The notes beneath the pieces were generated by a model. It was not told the origin of the DNA, searched no databases, and was given only the letters and a program-made list of their open reading frames with translations. The translations under genes were made by a program, and so were the position numbers. A DNA stretch of 64,000 nt from Cognatitamlana sp035818475. GTDB taxonomy: Bacteria; Bacteroidota; Bacteroidia; Flavobacteriales; Flavobacteriaceae. Within the stretch, counting starts at the first letter, position 1, and each line of letters starts with the position of its first letter. The stretch lies in the NCBI RefSeq assembly GCF_035818475.1, contig NZ_JAYMGV010000001.1, positions 2,805,663 through 2,869,662 on the forward strand. The letters are read 5' to 3'. Of this stretch, positions 23,773 through 33,201 are shown one piece after another.

Positions 23773-25056
23773 ATGAAAAAACAATATGTAATATTAGGAT
23801 TATTACTGGTATGCCTGCAACTTGCTCAAGCCCAGTTTACATTGGACGGAGAGTTTAAGCCTCGTACAGAATACCGTAACGGATTTGGAAGCTTGATACC
23901 AAAAGATGCTGAGCCCGGTTTTGGAATATCAACAAGAGTACGTTTAAATGCAGGGTATGCCACAGAGTCATATAAAGTATATATTAGTTTTCAGGATGTT
24001 ATGGTTTGGGGTGAAAACAGACAAATTTTACCTTATGACATGAATAATTCTTTTGCCGTATTCCAGGCATGGGCAGAGCTTAATTTAGGATCAGGATGGT
24101 CAACTAAATTAGGACGCCAGGTATTATCATATGATGATCAACGTATACTAGGTGGTTTAGATTGGGCACAACAAGCACGTAACCATGATGCCGGCCTTAT
24201 AAAATATAAGAAAGACAAGTTTGCTTTGGATGTAGCCATAGCGTTTAACCAGGATTATTCTGACCCTACAGGATTTATTTCTGAAGGGAATGCTTATAAC
24301 ACTTCAGGGTTCTTTTCCTATAAAACTATGCAAATGGCACACTTAAGCCAAGCTTGGGAAAACTTTTCAGGAAGCTTGTTATTAATGAATACAGGATTTC
24401 AGGATGATGATGCCGGTTTAGAAGATGTGGTTAACTTACAAACAATTGGAGCGCATTTAAAATATGGAAAAGGTGCCTTTTCTTTAGCGGGTAATGCTTA
24501 TTTCCAAGCTGGAAAAGCCATTTATGGTCCAGCCTACAAAGATGTTAAGGGTGCTTATTTATTAGGGGTGGATGCAGGATATAAAGTATCTTCAAAAGTG
24601 AGTTTAGGTGCCGGTGTAGAAATTATTAGTGGTAATGATTCCACCAACCCAGATGAAACCGGAGCGTTCTTCCCATTATACGGAACAAACCACAAGTTCA
24701 ACGGTTTTATGGATTACTTTTATGTGGGCAATCATGCTAATAGTATTGGTTTGGTAGATATTCATGTAAGTGCTAACTTCAAGCTTGGAGAAACATCAAG
24801 CTTAATGGCAAAAGTATTGAACTTTAGTGGAGAGCAGGCTTTAGCTTCAGGAGAAAAATCTTTGGGTACTGAATTGGATCTGGTATTCTCAAAGAAGTTT
24901 AAAGGCTATGGTATAAATATAGGATACTCTCAAATGTTTGCCAGTGATGGTATGTATGAGTTAAAAAATGTAGCTGAAGCTGATGCGGCAGACATTCAAA
25001 ATTGGGCATGGGTTCAGTTATTGATTAAGCCTAAATTCTTAAACACAGCAAAATAA
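23773..25056 (+). CDS. Outer-membrane beta-barrel porin (alginate-export-like family)
   Basis: 427 residues with a signal peptide ending LAQAQ and a long series of alternating-hydrophobicity strands. The start FTLDGEFKPRTEYRNGF and the segment STKLGRQVLSYDDQRILGG are typical of the alginate_exp (AlgE-like) barrel family. Position right after the nitrate importer suggests it lets nitrate or a related anion across the outer membrane; true alginate export is unlikely as no alginate genes are present. Ends in a strong terminator. Confidence 0.8.
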   Translation: MKKQYVILGLLLVCLQLAQAQFTLDGEFKPRTEYRNGFGSLIPKDAEPGFGISTRVRLNAGYATESYKVYISFQDVMVWGENRQILPYDMNNSFAVFQAWAELNLGSGWSTKLGRQVLSYDDQRILGGLDWAQQARNHDAGLIKYKKDKFALDVAIAFNQDYSDPTGFISEGNAYNTSGFFSYKTMQMAHLSQAWENFSGSLLLMNTGFQDDDAGLEDVVNLQTIGAHLKYGKGAFSLAGNAYFQAGKAIYGPAYKDVKGAYLLGVDAGYKVSSKVSLGAGVEIISGNDSTNPDETGAFFPLYGTNHKFNGFMDYFYVGNHANSIGLVDIHVSANFKLGETSSLMAKVLNFSGEQALASGEKSLGTELDLVFSKKFKGYGINIGYSQMFASDGMYELKNVAEADAADIQNWAWVQLLIKPKFLNTAK

Positions 25057-25081
25057 TAACAGTATATTTTTTTAATTAAAG

Positions 25082-25110
25082 AGTCCCCGTTTACGGGGAT
25101 TCTTTTTTTT
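25082..25110 (+). terminator. Intrinsic terminator after the porin gene
   Basis: GTCCCCGT (25083-25090) pairs with ACGGGGAT (25093-25100), two-base loop in the DNA drawing, then TTC and eight T's. It ends the nitrate importer-porin unit. Confidence 0.9.
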
Positions 25111-25163
25111 ATTCTATTTTTAAATCAAATACATTTCTTACATTTAAGCTATAAACAAAATAT

Positions 25164-26699
25164 ATGCTTAAAAAAGTTTATGGAAGTGCTGTTTTTGGTG
25201 TTGAAGCTACAACTATTACGGTAGAGGTCAACGTTGATTCAGGAATAGGTTACCACTTGGTTGGATTGCCTGATAACGCTATTAAGGAAAGTAATTATAG
25301 AATAGCTGCCGCACTTCAAAATAACGGCTATAAAATCCCCGGAAAAAAGATCACCATAAATATGGCGCCTGCAGATCTCCGTAAGGAAGGCAGTGCCTAT
25401 GATCTTACGTTAGCTATAGGTGTACTTGCTGCTTCTAAACAAATTCAGGCTGAAAACCTGGAGGACTATTTAATTATGGGGGAACTTTCTTTAGATGGAA
25501 GTTTACAACCCATAAAAGGAGCGTTACCTATTGCCGTTAAAGCAAGAGCAGAAGGGTTTAAAGGGTTCATTTTACCAAAGACTAATGCCAAAGAAGCAGC
25601 TATTGTTGATGGGTTAGAAGTTTATGGAGTAGATAATATTAAACAGCTTATAAACTATTTTGATAAGGGGGAGCCTTTAGAACAAACCATTATCAATACA
25701 CGTGAGGAATTTTATAAAGGTTTAGATTTTCCTGAGTTTGATTTTTCGGATGTAAAAGGGCAGGAAGGTATTAAGCGCTGTATGGAAATAGCAGCAGCCG
25801 GAGGGCATAATATTATTTTAATTGGGCCACCGGGGGCTGGTAAAACCATGTTAGCAAAACGTTTACCAAGTATATTACCTCCTATGACCTTACATGAAGC
25901 TTTAGAAACTACCAAAATACATTCGGTGGTAGGTAAAATAAAAGATACAGGATTGATGGCACAGCGTCCGTTCAGAAGTCCCCATCATACTATTAGTGAT
26001 GTGGCGCTTGTCGGTGGAGGCCAATATCCACAACCAGGAGAAATTTCATTATCCCACAACGGGATATTGTTTTTAGATGAGTTGCCGGAATTTAAGCGTA
26101 GCGTTTTAGAAGTATTACGCCAACCTTTGGAAGACCGGGAAGTTACAATTTCAAGGGCAAAATTTACGGTAACTTACCCCTCGTCATTTATGTTGGTAGC
26201 CAGTATGAATCCGAGCCCGGGAGGTTATTTTAACGATCCCGATGCTCCGGTAACTTCCAGTCCGGCAGAAATGCAACGCTATTTGAGTAAGATTTCAGGG
26301 CCTTTATTAGATAGAATTGATATCCATATAGAAGTTACACCAGTACCTTTTGAGAAATTGTCAGATGACCGAAAAGGAGAATCTTCTGTAGAGATTAGAA
26401 AGCGGGTTACTAAAGCCAGGGAAATTCAAACCCAACGATTTATGGCTTCAGAATCTGTACACTATAATGCACAGATGAACACTAAACAAATCCGAAAGTA
26501 TTGTGTTCTTGACGAGGCTTCCAAGCAATTATTAAAAGCGGCTATGGAGCAGCTAAACCTATCAGCCCGTGCTTATGACAGAATCCTTAAGGTAGCAAGA
26601 ACCATTAGTGATTTAGAAGGAGCTGAGCATATCAACGGTTCACATATAAGTGAAGCCATTCAGTATAGAAGCCTGGATAGGGAAGGCTGGTTGGGCTAA
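25164..26699 (+). CDS. comM: YifB/ComM family Mg-chelatase-like AAA+ ATPase
   Basis: 511 residues, standard length. N-terminal lon-like S5 domain (residues ~1-170), then the AAA+ Walker A IGPPGAGKTMLAKRL, Walker B NGILFLDELPEF and C-terminal helical lid. ComM is a hexameric helicase that promotes branch migration during natural transformation; in non-competent bacteria its role is unclear. Not linked to its neighbours by operon structure. Confidence 0.93.
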   Translation: MLKKVYGSAVFGVEATTITVEVNVDSGIGYHLVGLPDNAIKESNYRIAAALQNNGYKIPGKKITINMAPADLRKEGSAYDLTLAIGVLAASKQIQAENLEDYLIMGELSLDGSLQPIKGALPIAVKARAEGFKGFILPKTNAKEAAIVDGLEVYGVDNIKQLINYFDKGEPLEQTIINTREEFYKGLDFPEFDFSDVKGQEGIKRCMEIAAAGGHNIILIGPPGAGKTMLAKRLPSILPPMTLHEALETTKIHSVVGKIKDTGLMAQRPFRSPHHTISDVALVGGGQYPQPGEISLSHNGILFLDELPEFKRSVLEVLRQPLEDREVTISRAKFTVTYPSSFMLVASMNPSPGGYFNDPDAPVTSSPAEMQRYLSKISGPLLDRIDIHIEVTPVPFEKLSDDRKGESSVEIRKRVTKAREIQTQRFMASESVHYNAQMNTKQIRKYCVLDEASKQLLKAAMEQLNLSARAYDRILKVARTISDLEGAEHINGSHISEAIQYRSLDREGWLG

Positions 26700-26762
26700 T
26701 AAATCATGACTTATGTATCATTTGTTACTAAACTTAAAATAGTTGAACTTTAAATTTATCAC

Positions 26763-27896
26763 ATGAAAAAATATATTGCTTTACTACTAACAACATTTCT
26801 TTTAAGTTGTAATACATCAAAGGAAAAGATTCAACAAAAGAAATCCGCGACTCAAACCGTTACCAATTCAAGTCATCCTATTTATGGTATTCCAAAACTG
26901 GATTTAAAAGGCGCACAAGCTTTGGCTGAATTACCATTACATTGTATAAATATAGAATATCCCAATAAGTTATCCCAGACTTTGGGAGGTGATGATGATA
27001 TTAAAACACCGGAAACCCTGCATCCGGCATTTTATGGTTGTTTTGACTGGCATTCGGCAGTTCACGGGCATTGGAGCCTAGTGAGTTTGCTAAAGTCATT
27101 TCCAAATATTGATAATGCCGAAAGTATAAAGGAGCGATTGCTTAATAATATATCCAAGCAAAATATTGAGATTGAAGTCCAATATTTTAAAGGCAAGCAT
27201 AACAAGTCCTTTGAGCGAACTTATGGTTGGGCATGGTTATTAAAACTGGCAGAGGAGTTACATACCTGGAATGCACCCGTAGCCAGAAAGCTTGAAGTAA
27301 ACCTTCAACCATTGACTAACTTAATTATAGAAAAATATATTGAATTTTTACCAAAGCTTAATTATCCGTTACGGGTAGGAACCCATACCAATACAGCTTT
27401 TGGTCTGTCTTTTGCCTATGATTACGCAGAAGCCTTAAAAAATGAAGCCTTGAAAAAAGCAATAAAGGATCGAGCGCTTTATTTCTATTTAAATGATAAA
27501 GGGTGTCCTATGTCATGGGAACCAAGCGGGAGTGATTTTTTATCGCCTTGTTTAGAAGAAGCTGCTTTAATGAAACGTTTATTGCCCATGGAAGCATACA
27601 AACTTTGGTTAAAAGACTTTTTACCAGAGTTGAAAAATAAAAACTATAGACTGGCAGTAGGTGTGGTTTCTGATAGAACAGACGGGCATTTGGTGCATTT
27701 GGATGGTGTGAACTTTTCCAGAGCATGGAATTTATACAAAATAGCGGATGGGCTACCGGAATATAATCATTTAAAATATATTGCAAATGAGCATATTAAC
27801 TATTCTTTACCTAGTATTTTTAATGATGATTATATGGGAGGGCATTGGCTGGGAAGTTTTGCTATTTATGCCTTAAATACGGTGAATATAAATTGA
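26763..27896 (+). CDS. DUF2891 lipoprotein, probable alpha/alpha-barrel protein
   Basis: 377 residues with lipobox LLSCNT (Cys ~16). The body matches the DUF2891 pattern: TLHPAFYGCFDWHSAVHGHW, ERTYGWAWLLKLAEEL, RVGTHTNTAFGL and SWEPSGSDFLSPCLEEA. The conserved His/Trp/Asp/Glu set suggests an enzyme of glycosidase-like alpha/alpha fold, but no activity is assigned for the family. Periplasmic or surface location. About 60 bp after comM, with its own signal region. Confidence 0.8.
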   Translation: MKKYIALLLTTFLLSCNTSKEKIQQKKSATQTVTNSSHPIYGIPKLDLKGAQALAELPLHCINIEYPNKLSQTLGGDDDIKTPETLHPAFYGCFDWHSAVHGHWSLVSLLKSFPNIDNAESIKERLLNNISKQNIEIEVQYFKGKHNKSFERTYGWAWLLKLAEELHTWNAPVARKLEVNLQPLTNLIIEKYIEFLPKLNYPLRVGTHTNTAFGLSFAYDYAEALKNEALKKAIKDRALYFYLNDKGCPMSWEPSGSDFLSPCLEEAALMKRLLPMEAYKLWLKDFLPELKNKNYRLAVGVVSDRTDGHLVHLDGVNFSRAWNLYKIADGLPEYNHLKYIANEHINYSLPSIFNDDYMGGHWLGSFAIYALNTVNIN

Positions 27897-27949
27897 ATGA
27901 CAAATGTTAAAGAACAATTAATTTTTCATTTTATTCATAAAATTAGGTC

Positions 27950-27957
27950 TAATTTTG
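27950..27957 (+). promoter_or_regulatory. -7 element of the S41 protease gene
   Basis: TAATTTTG matches the Bacteroidota TAnnTTTG element exactly, 27 bp before the ATG. No TTTG at the expected -33 distance was found. Confidence 0.4.
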
Positions 27958-27984
27958 GATTATAAATAACGAACTACCAAAAAA

Positions 27985-30900
27985 ATGAAATTATCTTCAA
28001 AGTTAATTGCAGTCTTTACTTTGGCTGTAACCACAAGTTTTGCCCAAAACCTCCTAATAAATTTTCCTTCAATCAGCCCAGACGGACAAACCATTGCTTT
28101 TAATTATCAGGGTGATATTTGGACATCAAATATAAATGGAAAAAACGCAAAGCGTATTACCATACATGAAGCTTATGACACTAAACCGGTTTGGAGCCCA
28201 GATGGAAAATCCATTGCATTTCAAAGTGACAGATATGGTAATAATGATATTTATGTAATACCATCAGATGGAGGCTTACCAAAACGATTGACCTTTCATT
28301 CTGCTACAGATATTATTACGGACTATACTGCAAATGGAGACATTCTGTTTTCAACAAGGCGAAATTTTGTACAGGTAGAACGGGAATATGAAACGCATAA
28401 AGTCAATGAAAAAGGAGGCACTCCAAGCAGGTATTTATCTGCAGTAGGTTTTGATGCTACTTTGTCACCAAACGGAAAATATGTAGCCTTTACACGGGGT
28501 ACTTGTAGGTTGGAAAGAGAAGCATATAATGGTCCTGCAAATAGAGATTTGTGGCTGTATATTATAGAAAGTGATAAGTATGTTCAACTTACAGATTTTG
28601 GAGGAAACGATTTCTATCCGCAATGGGGAGATGATAGTACTATTTACTTTCAATCTTCAAGAAGTGGGAAGTATAATGTACATAAACTTAAAATTAATAA
28701 AGTAGGAGAGATTCAAGGAAACGTTTCTCAAGTAAGTTCTTTTAAGGATATGGGCATTTTTTCATTTCAGATTAGTAGAAATGGAAAAGACATTATTTTG
28801 GCTAAGGGTGACCAGGTTTTTACTATTGATACAGCTACAAAGTCACAAAAAGAAATTAAAATTGAAATAGCCTCAGATTATAGATTTGACCCTGTAGTTC
28901 ATAAAACCTATAGTAGTAACGCCAGTGATATAGCCGTATCACCTAACGGGAAGCAAATGGCGATAACTATAAGAGGAGAGATTTTTATAAGGAATACAGA
29001 TAAAGATAAAAAGCGAACAGTGAACGTGTCTAAGTCTGCATTTAGAGACAGAATGCCAACCTGGCTAAATGACAGTACACTTGTTTTTATTTCGGATAGA
29101 GAAGGGCAAAACGATATGTTTTTGGTGAAATCTGATGATGGTAAAGAATCAGATGTATTAAAAACGTTAAAACATAAAATAGTAAGACTGACCAAAACAG
29201 AAGAACAAGAAAGTAACCCAGTGCTTTCCCCTGATGGTAAATCTATTGCTTTTAACAGAGGGCGAGGAAAATTGATTGTAGCTAGTATTGATGAGAAAGG
29301 AAAACTATCAAACGAAAAAATATTATTAGATGGCTGGGATTTACCAAGAGGTGTGGCATGGTCACCGGATTCTAAATGGTTGGCCTATAGTTTAAATGAC
29401 TTAGATTTTAATGGAGAAATATATGTTCATAAAGCAGATAATTCCCGTAAACCGGCAAATATTTCAATGCATCCAAAACAAGACAGAAATCCGGTTTGGA
29501 GTCCCGATGGGAAAAAATTAATGTTTTCATCAAATAGAAATAATGGAGATTATGATGTTTGGTTTACCTGGCTGAAAAAAACAGATTGGGAAAAGACAAC
29601 ACAAGACTGGGATGAAGAATCAGATGATAAGAAGAAAGAGTCTAAATCAGATAAAAAAGATAAGAACGATAAGAAAAATAAGGAAGAAAAGGATAAGATT
29701 GAAGATGTGGTCATTGATTTTCAGGATATTCATGAACGTCAGGTTCAGGTAACATCATTTGTAGGAGGTGAATTTGGTCAGCTATTATCAAAAGATTCAA
29801 AAACCATTTACTATACAACAGGTAATGGTAGTAGAGGCGATGCTGATGTGGAGTCCGATTTGTTCAAAATAAAATGGAATGGTAAGGATAGAAAGGCCAT
29901 TACCTCTAAAAATAGCAGGCCTTCAAATATTACATCAGATAAGAAGCTATCTAAAATATACTTAACTAAGAGCCGTGGAAGCTTGTCTTATATAAGTTTA
30001 TCTAATGATAAGTCTGAACCATTATCCTTTACGGCTAAAATGGATATAGATTATCACAATGAGTCTAAGCAAATATTTAATGAAGCTTGGAGTGCCATCA
30101 ATGAAGGGTTTTATGATCCGGATTTCCATGGTCAGAATTGGAAAAACCTTAGAAAAAAATATGAACCATTAGCTTTAAAAGCCTCTACACGTACAGATTT
30201 TCAAATGATGTTTAACTGGATGTTAGGGCAAATTAATGCGAGTCATATGGGACTTTATGGAACAGAAACCAGAGAAACGGTTCAAAGAGAAAGAACAGGA
30301 TTGTTAGGCGTTGAATTTGATGTGATGCCAAACGGTCAATTGAAAGTAGTTTCAGTGGTTCCTAATATGCCCGGGGATAGAAGCACAAGTAAATTATTTT
30401 TAGGAGATGTTGTAATGGGAGTTAATGGCACAAAACTTGGAAAAACCACAAATATGTATAGCCTGCTGGAAGGTACATCAGATGATAAAATTTATTTAGA
30501 AGTAAATAGAGGAGGAAATACTCTGGATGTTGTTATGAGGCCCAAAAGTAGTAATCGTGTAGAGAACTATAATGCTTGGGTAAAAACGCGTAAACAGTTA
30601 ACGAATAAATTTTCTAATGGTAGATTAGGATATATTCATATTCAAGGCATGAACTGGACCAGTTTTGAGCGCTTTGAAAGAGAACTTACAGCAGCAGGAC
30701 TTGGCAAGGAAGGGATTGTTATTGACGTTCGTTATAATGGCGGTGGATGGACAACTGATTATCTAATGGCAGTACTTAATGTTAAGCAGCATGCTTATAC
30801 CGTTCCCAGAGGAGCAGCAAAAAACTTGAAAACAGAGCATACCAAATTTAAAAACCACTATCCGTTTAGTGAGCGTTTACCTTTGGCATCATGGACAAAA

Positions 30901-31218
30901 CCTTCCATAGCATTGTGTAATCAAAATAGTTATTCAAACGCTGAAATTTTTTCACATGCGTATAAAGCTTTAGGATTGGGAACATTAGTTGGTGTGCCAA
31001 CTTTTGGGGCGGTTATCTCTACAGGAGGAACAGGATTAATAGATGGATCTTATGTCCGTATGCCTTTTAGGGGGTGGTACGTAAAGGAAACAAGTCAAAA
31101 TATGGAATTAGGCCCCGCTCAACCGGATATTGAAGTATTTAATAAACCTGATGATAAAGCAAAAAATAAAGATACACAGTTAAAAAGAGCTGTTGACGAG
31201 TTGTTAAGTCAGTTATAA
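27985..31218 (+). CDS. Tricorn-protease-like S41 peptidase
   Basis: 1077 residues with a signal peptide (ending SFAQ). An N-terminal beta-propeller of TolB/WD-like blades (repeated SPDGKSIAF-type segments) spans ~25-540. A Lys/Asp/Glu-rich linker lies at ~543-575, a second propeller region follows to ~680, then a tricorn core, PDZ domain (~760-850) and the S41 catalytic domain with nucleophile Ser in NSYSNAEIFSHAY. Likely a periplasmic peptidase for peptide turnover. Its stop is followed, in the same reading frame, by the TTG start of the Nramp-like gene. Confidence 0.88.
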   Translation: MKLSSKLIAVFTLAVTTSFAQNLLINFPSISPDGQTIAFNYQGDIWTSNINGKNAKRITIHEAYDTKPVWSPDGKSIAFQSDRYGNNDIYVIPSDGGLPKRLTFHSATDIITDYTANGDILFSTRRNFVQVEREYETHKVNEKGGTPSRYLSAVGFDATLSPNGKYVAFTRGTCRLEREAYNGPANRDLWLYIIESDKYVQLTDFGGNDFYPQWGDDSTIYFQSSRSGKYNVHKLKINKVGEIQGNVSQVSSFKDMGIFSFQISRNGKDIILAKGDQVFTIDTATKSQKEIKIEIASDYRFDPVVHKTYSSNASDIAVSPNGKQMAITIRGEIFIRNTDKDKKRTVNVSKSAFRDRMPTWLNDSTLVFISDREGQNDMFLVKSDDGKESDVLKTLKHKIVRLTKTEEQESNPVLSPDGKSIAFNRGRGKLIVASIDEKGKLSNEKILLDGWDLPRGVAWSPDSKWLAYSLNDLDFNGEIYVHKADNSRKPANISMHPKQDRNPVWSPDGKKLMFSSNRNNGDYDVWFTWLKKTDWEKTTQDWDEESDDKKKESKSDKKDKNDKKNKEEKDKIEDVVIDFQDIHERQVQVTSFVGGEFGQLLSKDSKTIYYTTGNGSRGDADVESDLFKIKWNGKDRKAITSKNSRPSNITSDKKLSKIYLTKSRGSLSYISLSNDKSEPLSFTAKMDIDYHNESKQIFNEAWSAINEGFYDPDFHGQNWKNLRKKYEPLALKASTRTDFQMMFNWMLGQINASHMGLYGTETRETVQRERTGLLGVEFDVMPNGQLKVVSVVPNMPGDRSTSKLFLGDVVMGVNGTKLGKTTNMYSLLEGTSDDKIYLEVNRGGNTLDVVMRPKSSNRVENYNAWVKTRKQLTNKFSNGRLGYIHIQGMNWTSFERFERELTAAGLGKEGIVIDVRYNGGGWTTDYLMAVLNVKQHAYTVPRGAAKNLKTEHTKFKNHYPFSERLPLASWTKPSIALCNQNSYSNAEIFSHAYKALGLGTLVGVPTFGAVISTGGTGLIDGSYVRMPFRGWYVKETSQNMELGPAQPDIEVFNKPDDKAKNKDTQLKRAVDELLSQL

Positions 31219-31227
31219 AAATCCTTT

Positions 31228-32457
31228 TTGAAACACATATTTAAAAATATAGGCCCGGGCCCACTGGTAGCTGCTGCTTTTATAGGCCCGGGAACGGTTA
31301 CCGTTTGTACCTTGGCTGGTGTAGGTTTTGGGTATGCTTTACTTTGGGCCATGGTTTTATCTGTGGTAGCCACTATTGTTCTACAGGAAATGACGGCCAG
31401 ACTGGGTATTATATCACAAAAAGGCTTGTCTCGGATTATTAGAGAGGAAATTAAACACCCCGTTTTAAAAATTATAGCTATAGTTTTGATATTATCGGCT
31501 ATTGTTCTTGGTAATGCTGCCTATGAAGCAGGAAATATTAGCGGCGGTGTACTGGGGCTGGAAGCTATTATTGGGGTTCAAAGTATTAATTTTAATGGAT
31601 TTTCATTTAATCTGTTGAGCTTTTTAATTGGAGCAATTGCATTTGGGTTATTGTATATTGGGAATTATAAAATACTTGAAAAGGTTTTAGTATCATTGGT
31701 TATTTTGATGAGCCTTGCATTTTTATTGACCGCCATAATTACCAAACCAAATATTTCTGAAATTTTAAAGGGCGCTTTTGTACCCAATATTTCAAAAGGT
31801 AATTTGCTTACCGTTATAGCAATAATAGGTACTACGGTTGTACCCTATAATCTTTTTTTACATGCTTCATTAGTAAAGGAAAAATGGAAAAATGTAAATG
31901 ATTTACAACTGGCCAGAAAAGACACCTTTATAGCGATTGTTCTTGGTGGTTTGGTTTCTATGTGCATAATTATTTCTGCAGCTTCTATTCAAACTACAGA
32001 CATTCAAAGTGTAACAGATTTGGCCCAGGGCTTAGAACCTCTGTTTGGAAGTTTTGCCAAGTATTTTTTGGCTGTTGGATTATTTGCTGCGGGAATAACC
32101 AGCGCTATTACAGCGCCTTTGGCAGCGGCATATGTAGCTAATGGATGTTTAGGTTGGACCACTAATATGAAGTCAGCGAGATTTAGATTTGTTTGGGCAT
32201 TTATTATAATTTTAGGAATCTTAGTGTCATCTTTAGGAATTAAACCAATCAAAATTATAAAATTTGCACAAGTAGCAAATGGAATTTTGTTACCGGTAAT
32301 AGCTGCCTTTTTGATTTGGGTTATGAATAAATCCTCTGTTTTGGGGAGTCATAAAAACACTTTAAAGCAGAATATTTTTGGCTTTATTATTTTATTAATT
32401 AGTATATTGTTATCACTTGCTACCTTAAATAAAGTATTTGAGCTGAACATATTTTAA
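31228..32457 (+). CDS. Nramp-related transporter (YcsG-like) of the 5-oxoproline operon
   Basis: 409 residues, about eleven membrane helices. The start is taken as TTG at 31228 because the next ATG would remove helix 1. In helix 1 the metal-binding DPGN of true Nramp proteins reads GPGT (residues 20-23), and in helix 6 the MPH(N) motif reads VPYNLFLHA. It therefore lacks the usual Mn/Fe ligands and probably carries something else. It precedes pxpA by 2 bp, as B. subtilis ycsG lies beside ycsF-kipIA, so uptake linked to 5-oxoproline is plausible. Confidence 0.8.
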   Translation: MKHIFKNIGPGPLVAAAFIGPGTVTVCTLAGVGFGYALLWAMVLSVVATIVLQEMTARLGIISQKGLSRIIREEIKHPVLKIIAIVLILSAIVLGNAAYEAGNISGGVLGLEAIIGVQSINFNGFSFNLLSFLIGAIAFGLLYIGNYKILEKVLVSLVILMSLAFLLTAIITKPNISEILKGAFVPNISKGNLLTVIAIIGTTVVPYNLFLHASLVKEKWKNVNDLQLARKDTFIAIVLGGLVSMCIIISAASIQTTDIQSVTDLAQGLEPLFGSFAKYFLAVGLFAAGITSAITAPLAAAYVANGCLGWTTNMKSARFRFVWAFIIILGILVSSLGIKPIKIIKFAQVANGILLPVIAAFLIWVMNKSSVLGSHKNTLKQNIFGFIILLISILLSLATLNKVFELNIF

Positions 32458-32459
32458 TA

Positions 32460-33197
32460 ATGCCGGAAAGTATTGATATAAATGTAGATGTGGGAGAAGG
32501 AATAGGGAATGAATCCTTATTAATGCCTTATATTTCTTCATGTAATATAGCTTGTGGTGGTCATGCGGGAGATTTTGAAACCATGAAAACTGTAGTGGGG
32601 TTAGCCAAGCAGCATCGTGTAAAAATAGGAGCACATCCTTCATTTCCTGATAAAGTACATTTTGGAAGAAAAAAAATGGATATGCCTTGTGTGGCTTTGT
32701 ATACTTCGATAAAAAATCAGATTACGGATTTAGTCACAGTATTAAAAGAAGCGCATATACAACTTCATCATGTAAAACCTCATGGTGCTTTATATAATTT
32801 AGCGGCAGTTGACGAAAAAGTAGCCAATGTTGTTGTGGAAGTGATGAAAGGGTTAATGCTTCGTGCAAAACTTTATGTGCCTTATAACTCTGTGATTGCA
32901 GAAGTGGCCAAAAAGAACAATATTCCCATCACCTATGAAGCTTTTGCTGATAGAAATTATAATGAGGATTTGACCTTGGTTTCAAGAACAGAAAAAAAAG
33001 CTTTAATAGAAGATGTAGAAGTTATGTTTGAGCATGTTTACTCTGTACTCTCATCTGAAAAAATAAAAACAATATCCGGCAAATTAATTAATATAAAAGC
33101 AGAAACATTTTGTGTTCATGGAGATAATCCCAAAGCAGTTAGTTTGATTTCGGGGTTATCAAAACGACTTGAATCAAAGGGTGTGAAAATTAGATAG
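32460..33197 (+). CDS. pxpA: 5-oxoprolinase subunit PxpA (LamB/YcsF family)
   Basis: 245 residues. Family signatures: DINVDVGEGIGNESLLMPYI at the N-terminus (usually NxDxGEx), SCNIACGGHAGDFETM, KIGAHPSFPD and HHVKPHGALYN. With PxpB and PxpC it hydrolyses 5-oxoproline (pyroglutamate) to glutamate with ATP. All three subunits are encoded in order with 4-bp spacing and then an overlap. Confidence 0.94.
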   Translation: MPESIDINVDVGEGIGNESLLMPYISSCNIACGGHAGDFETMKTVVGLAKQHRVKIGAHPSFPDKVHFGRKKMDMPCVALYTSIKNQITDLVTVLKEAHIQLHHVKPHGALYNLAAVDEKVANVVVEVMKGLMLRAKLYVPYNSVIAEVAKKNNIPITYEAFADRNYNEDLTLVSRTEKKALIEDVEVMFEHVYSVLSSEKIKTISGKLINIKAETFCVHGDNPKAVSLISGLSKRLESKGVKIR

Positions 33198-33201
33198 TCC
33201 A

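Noticed and set aside
23773..25056. Alginate exporter
   Set aside because: Family resemblance only; no alginate synthesis or modification genes nearby, and the gene follows a nitrate importer.
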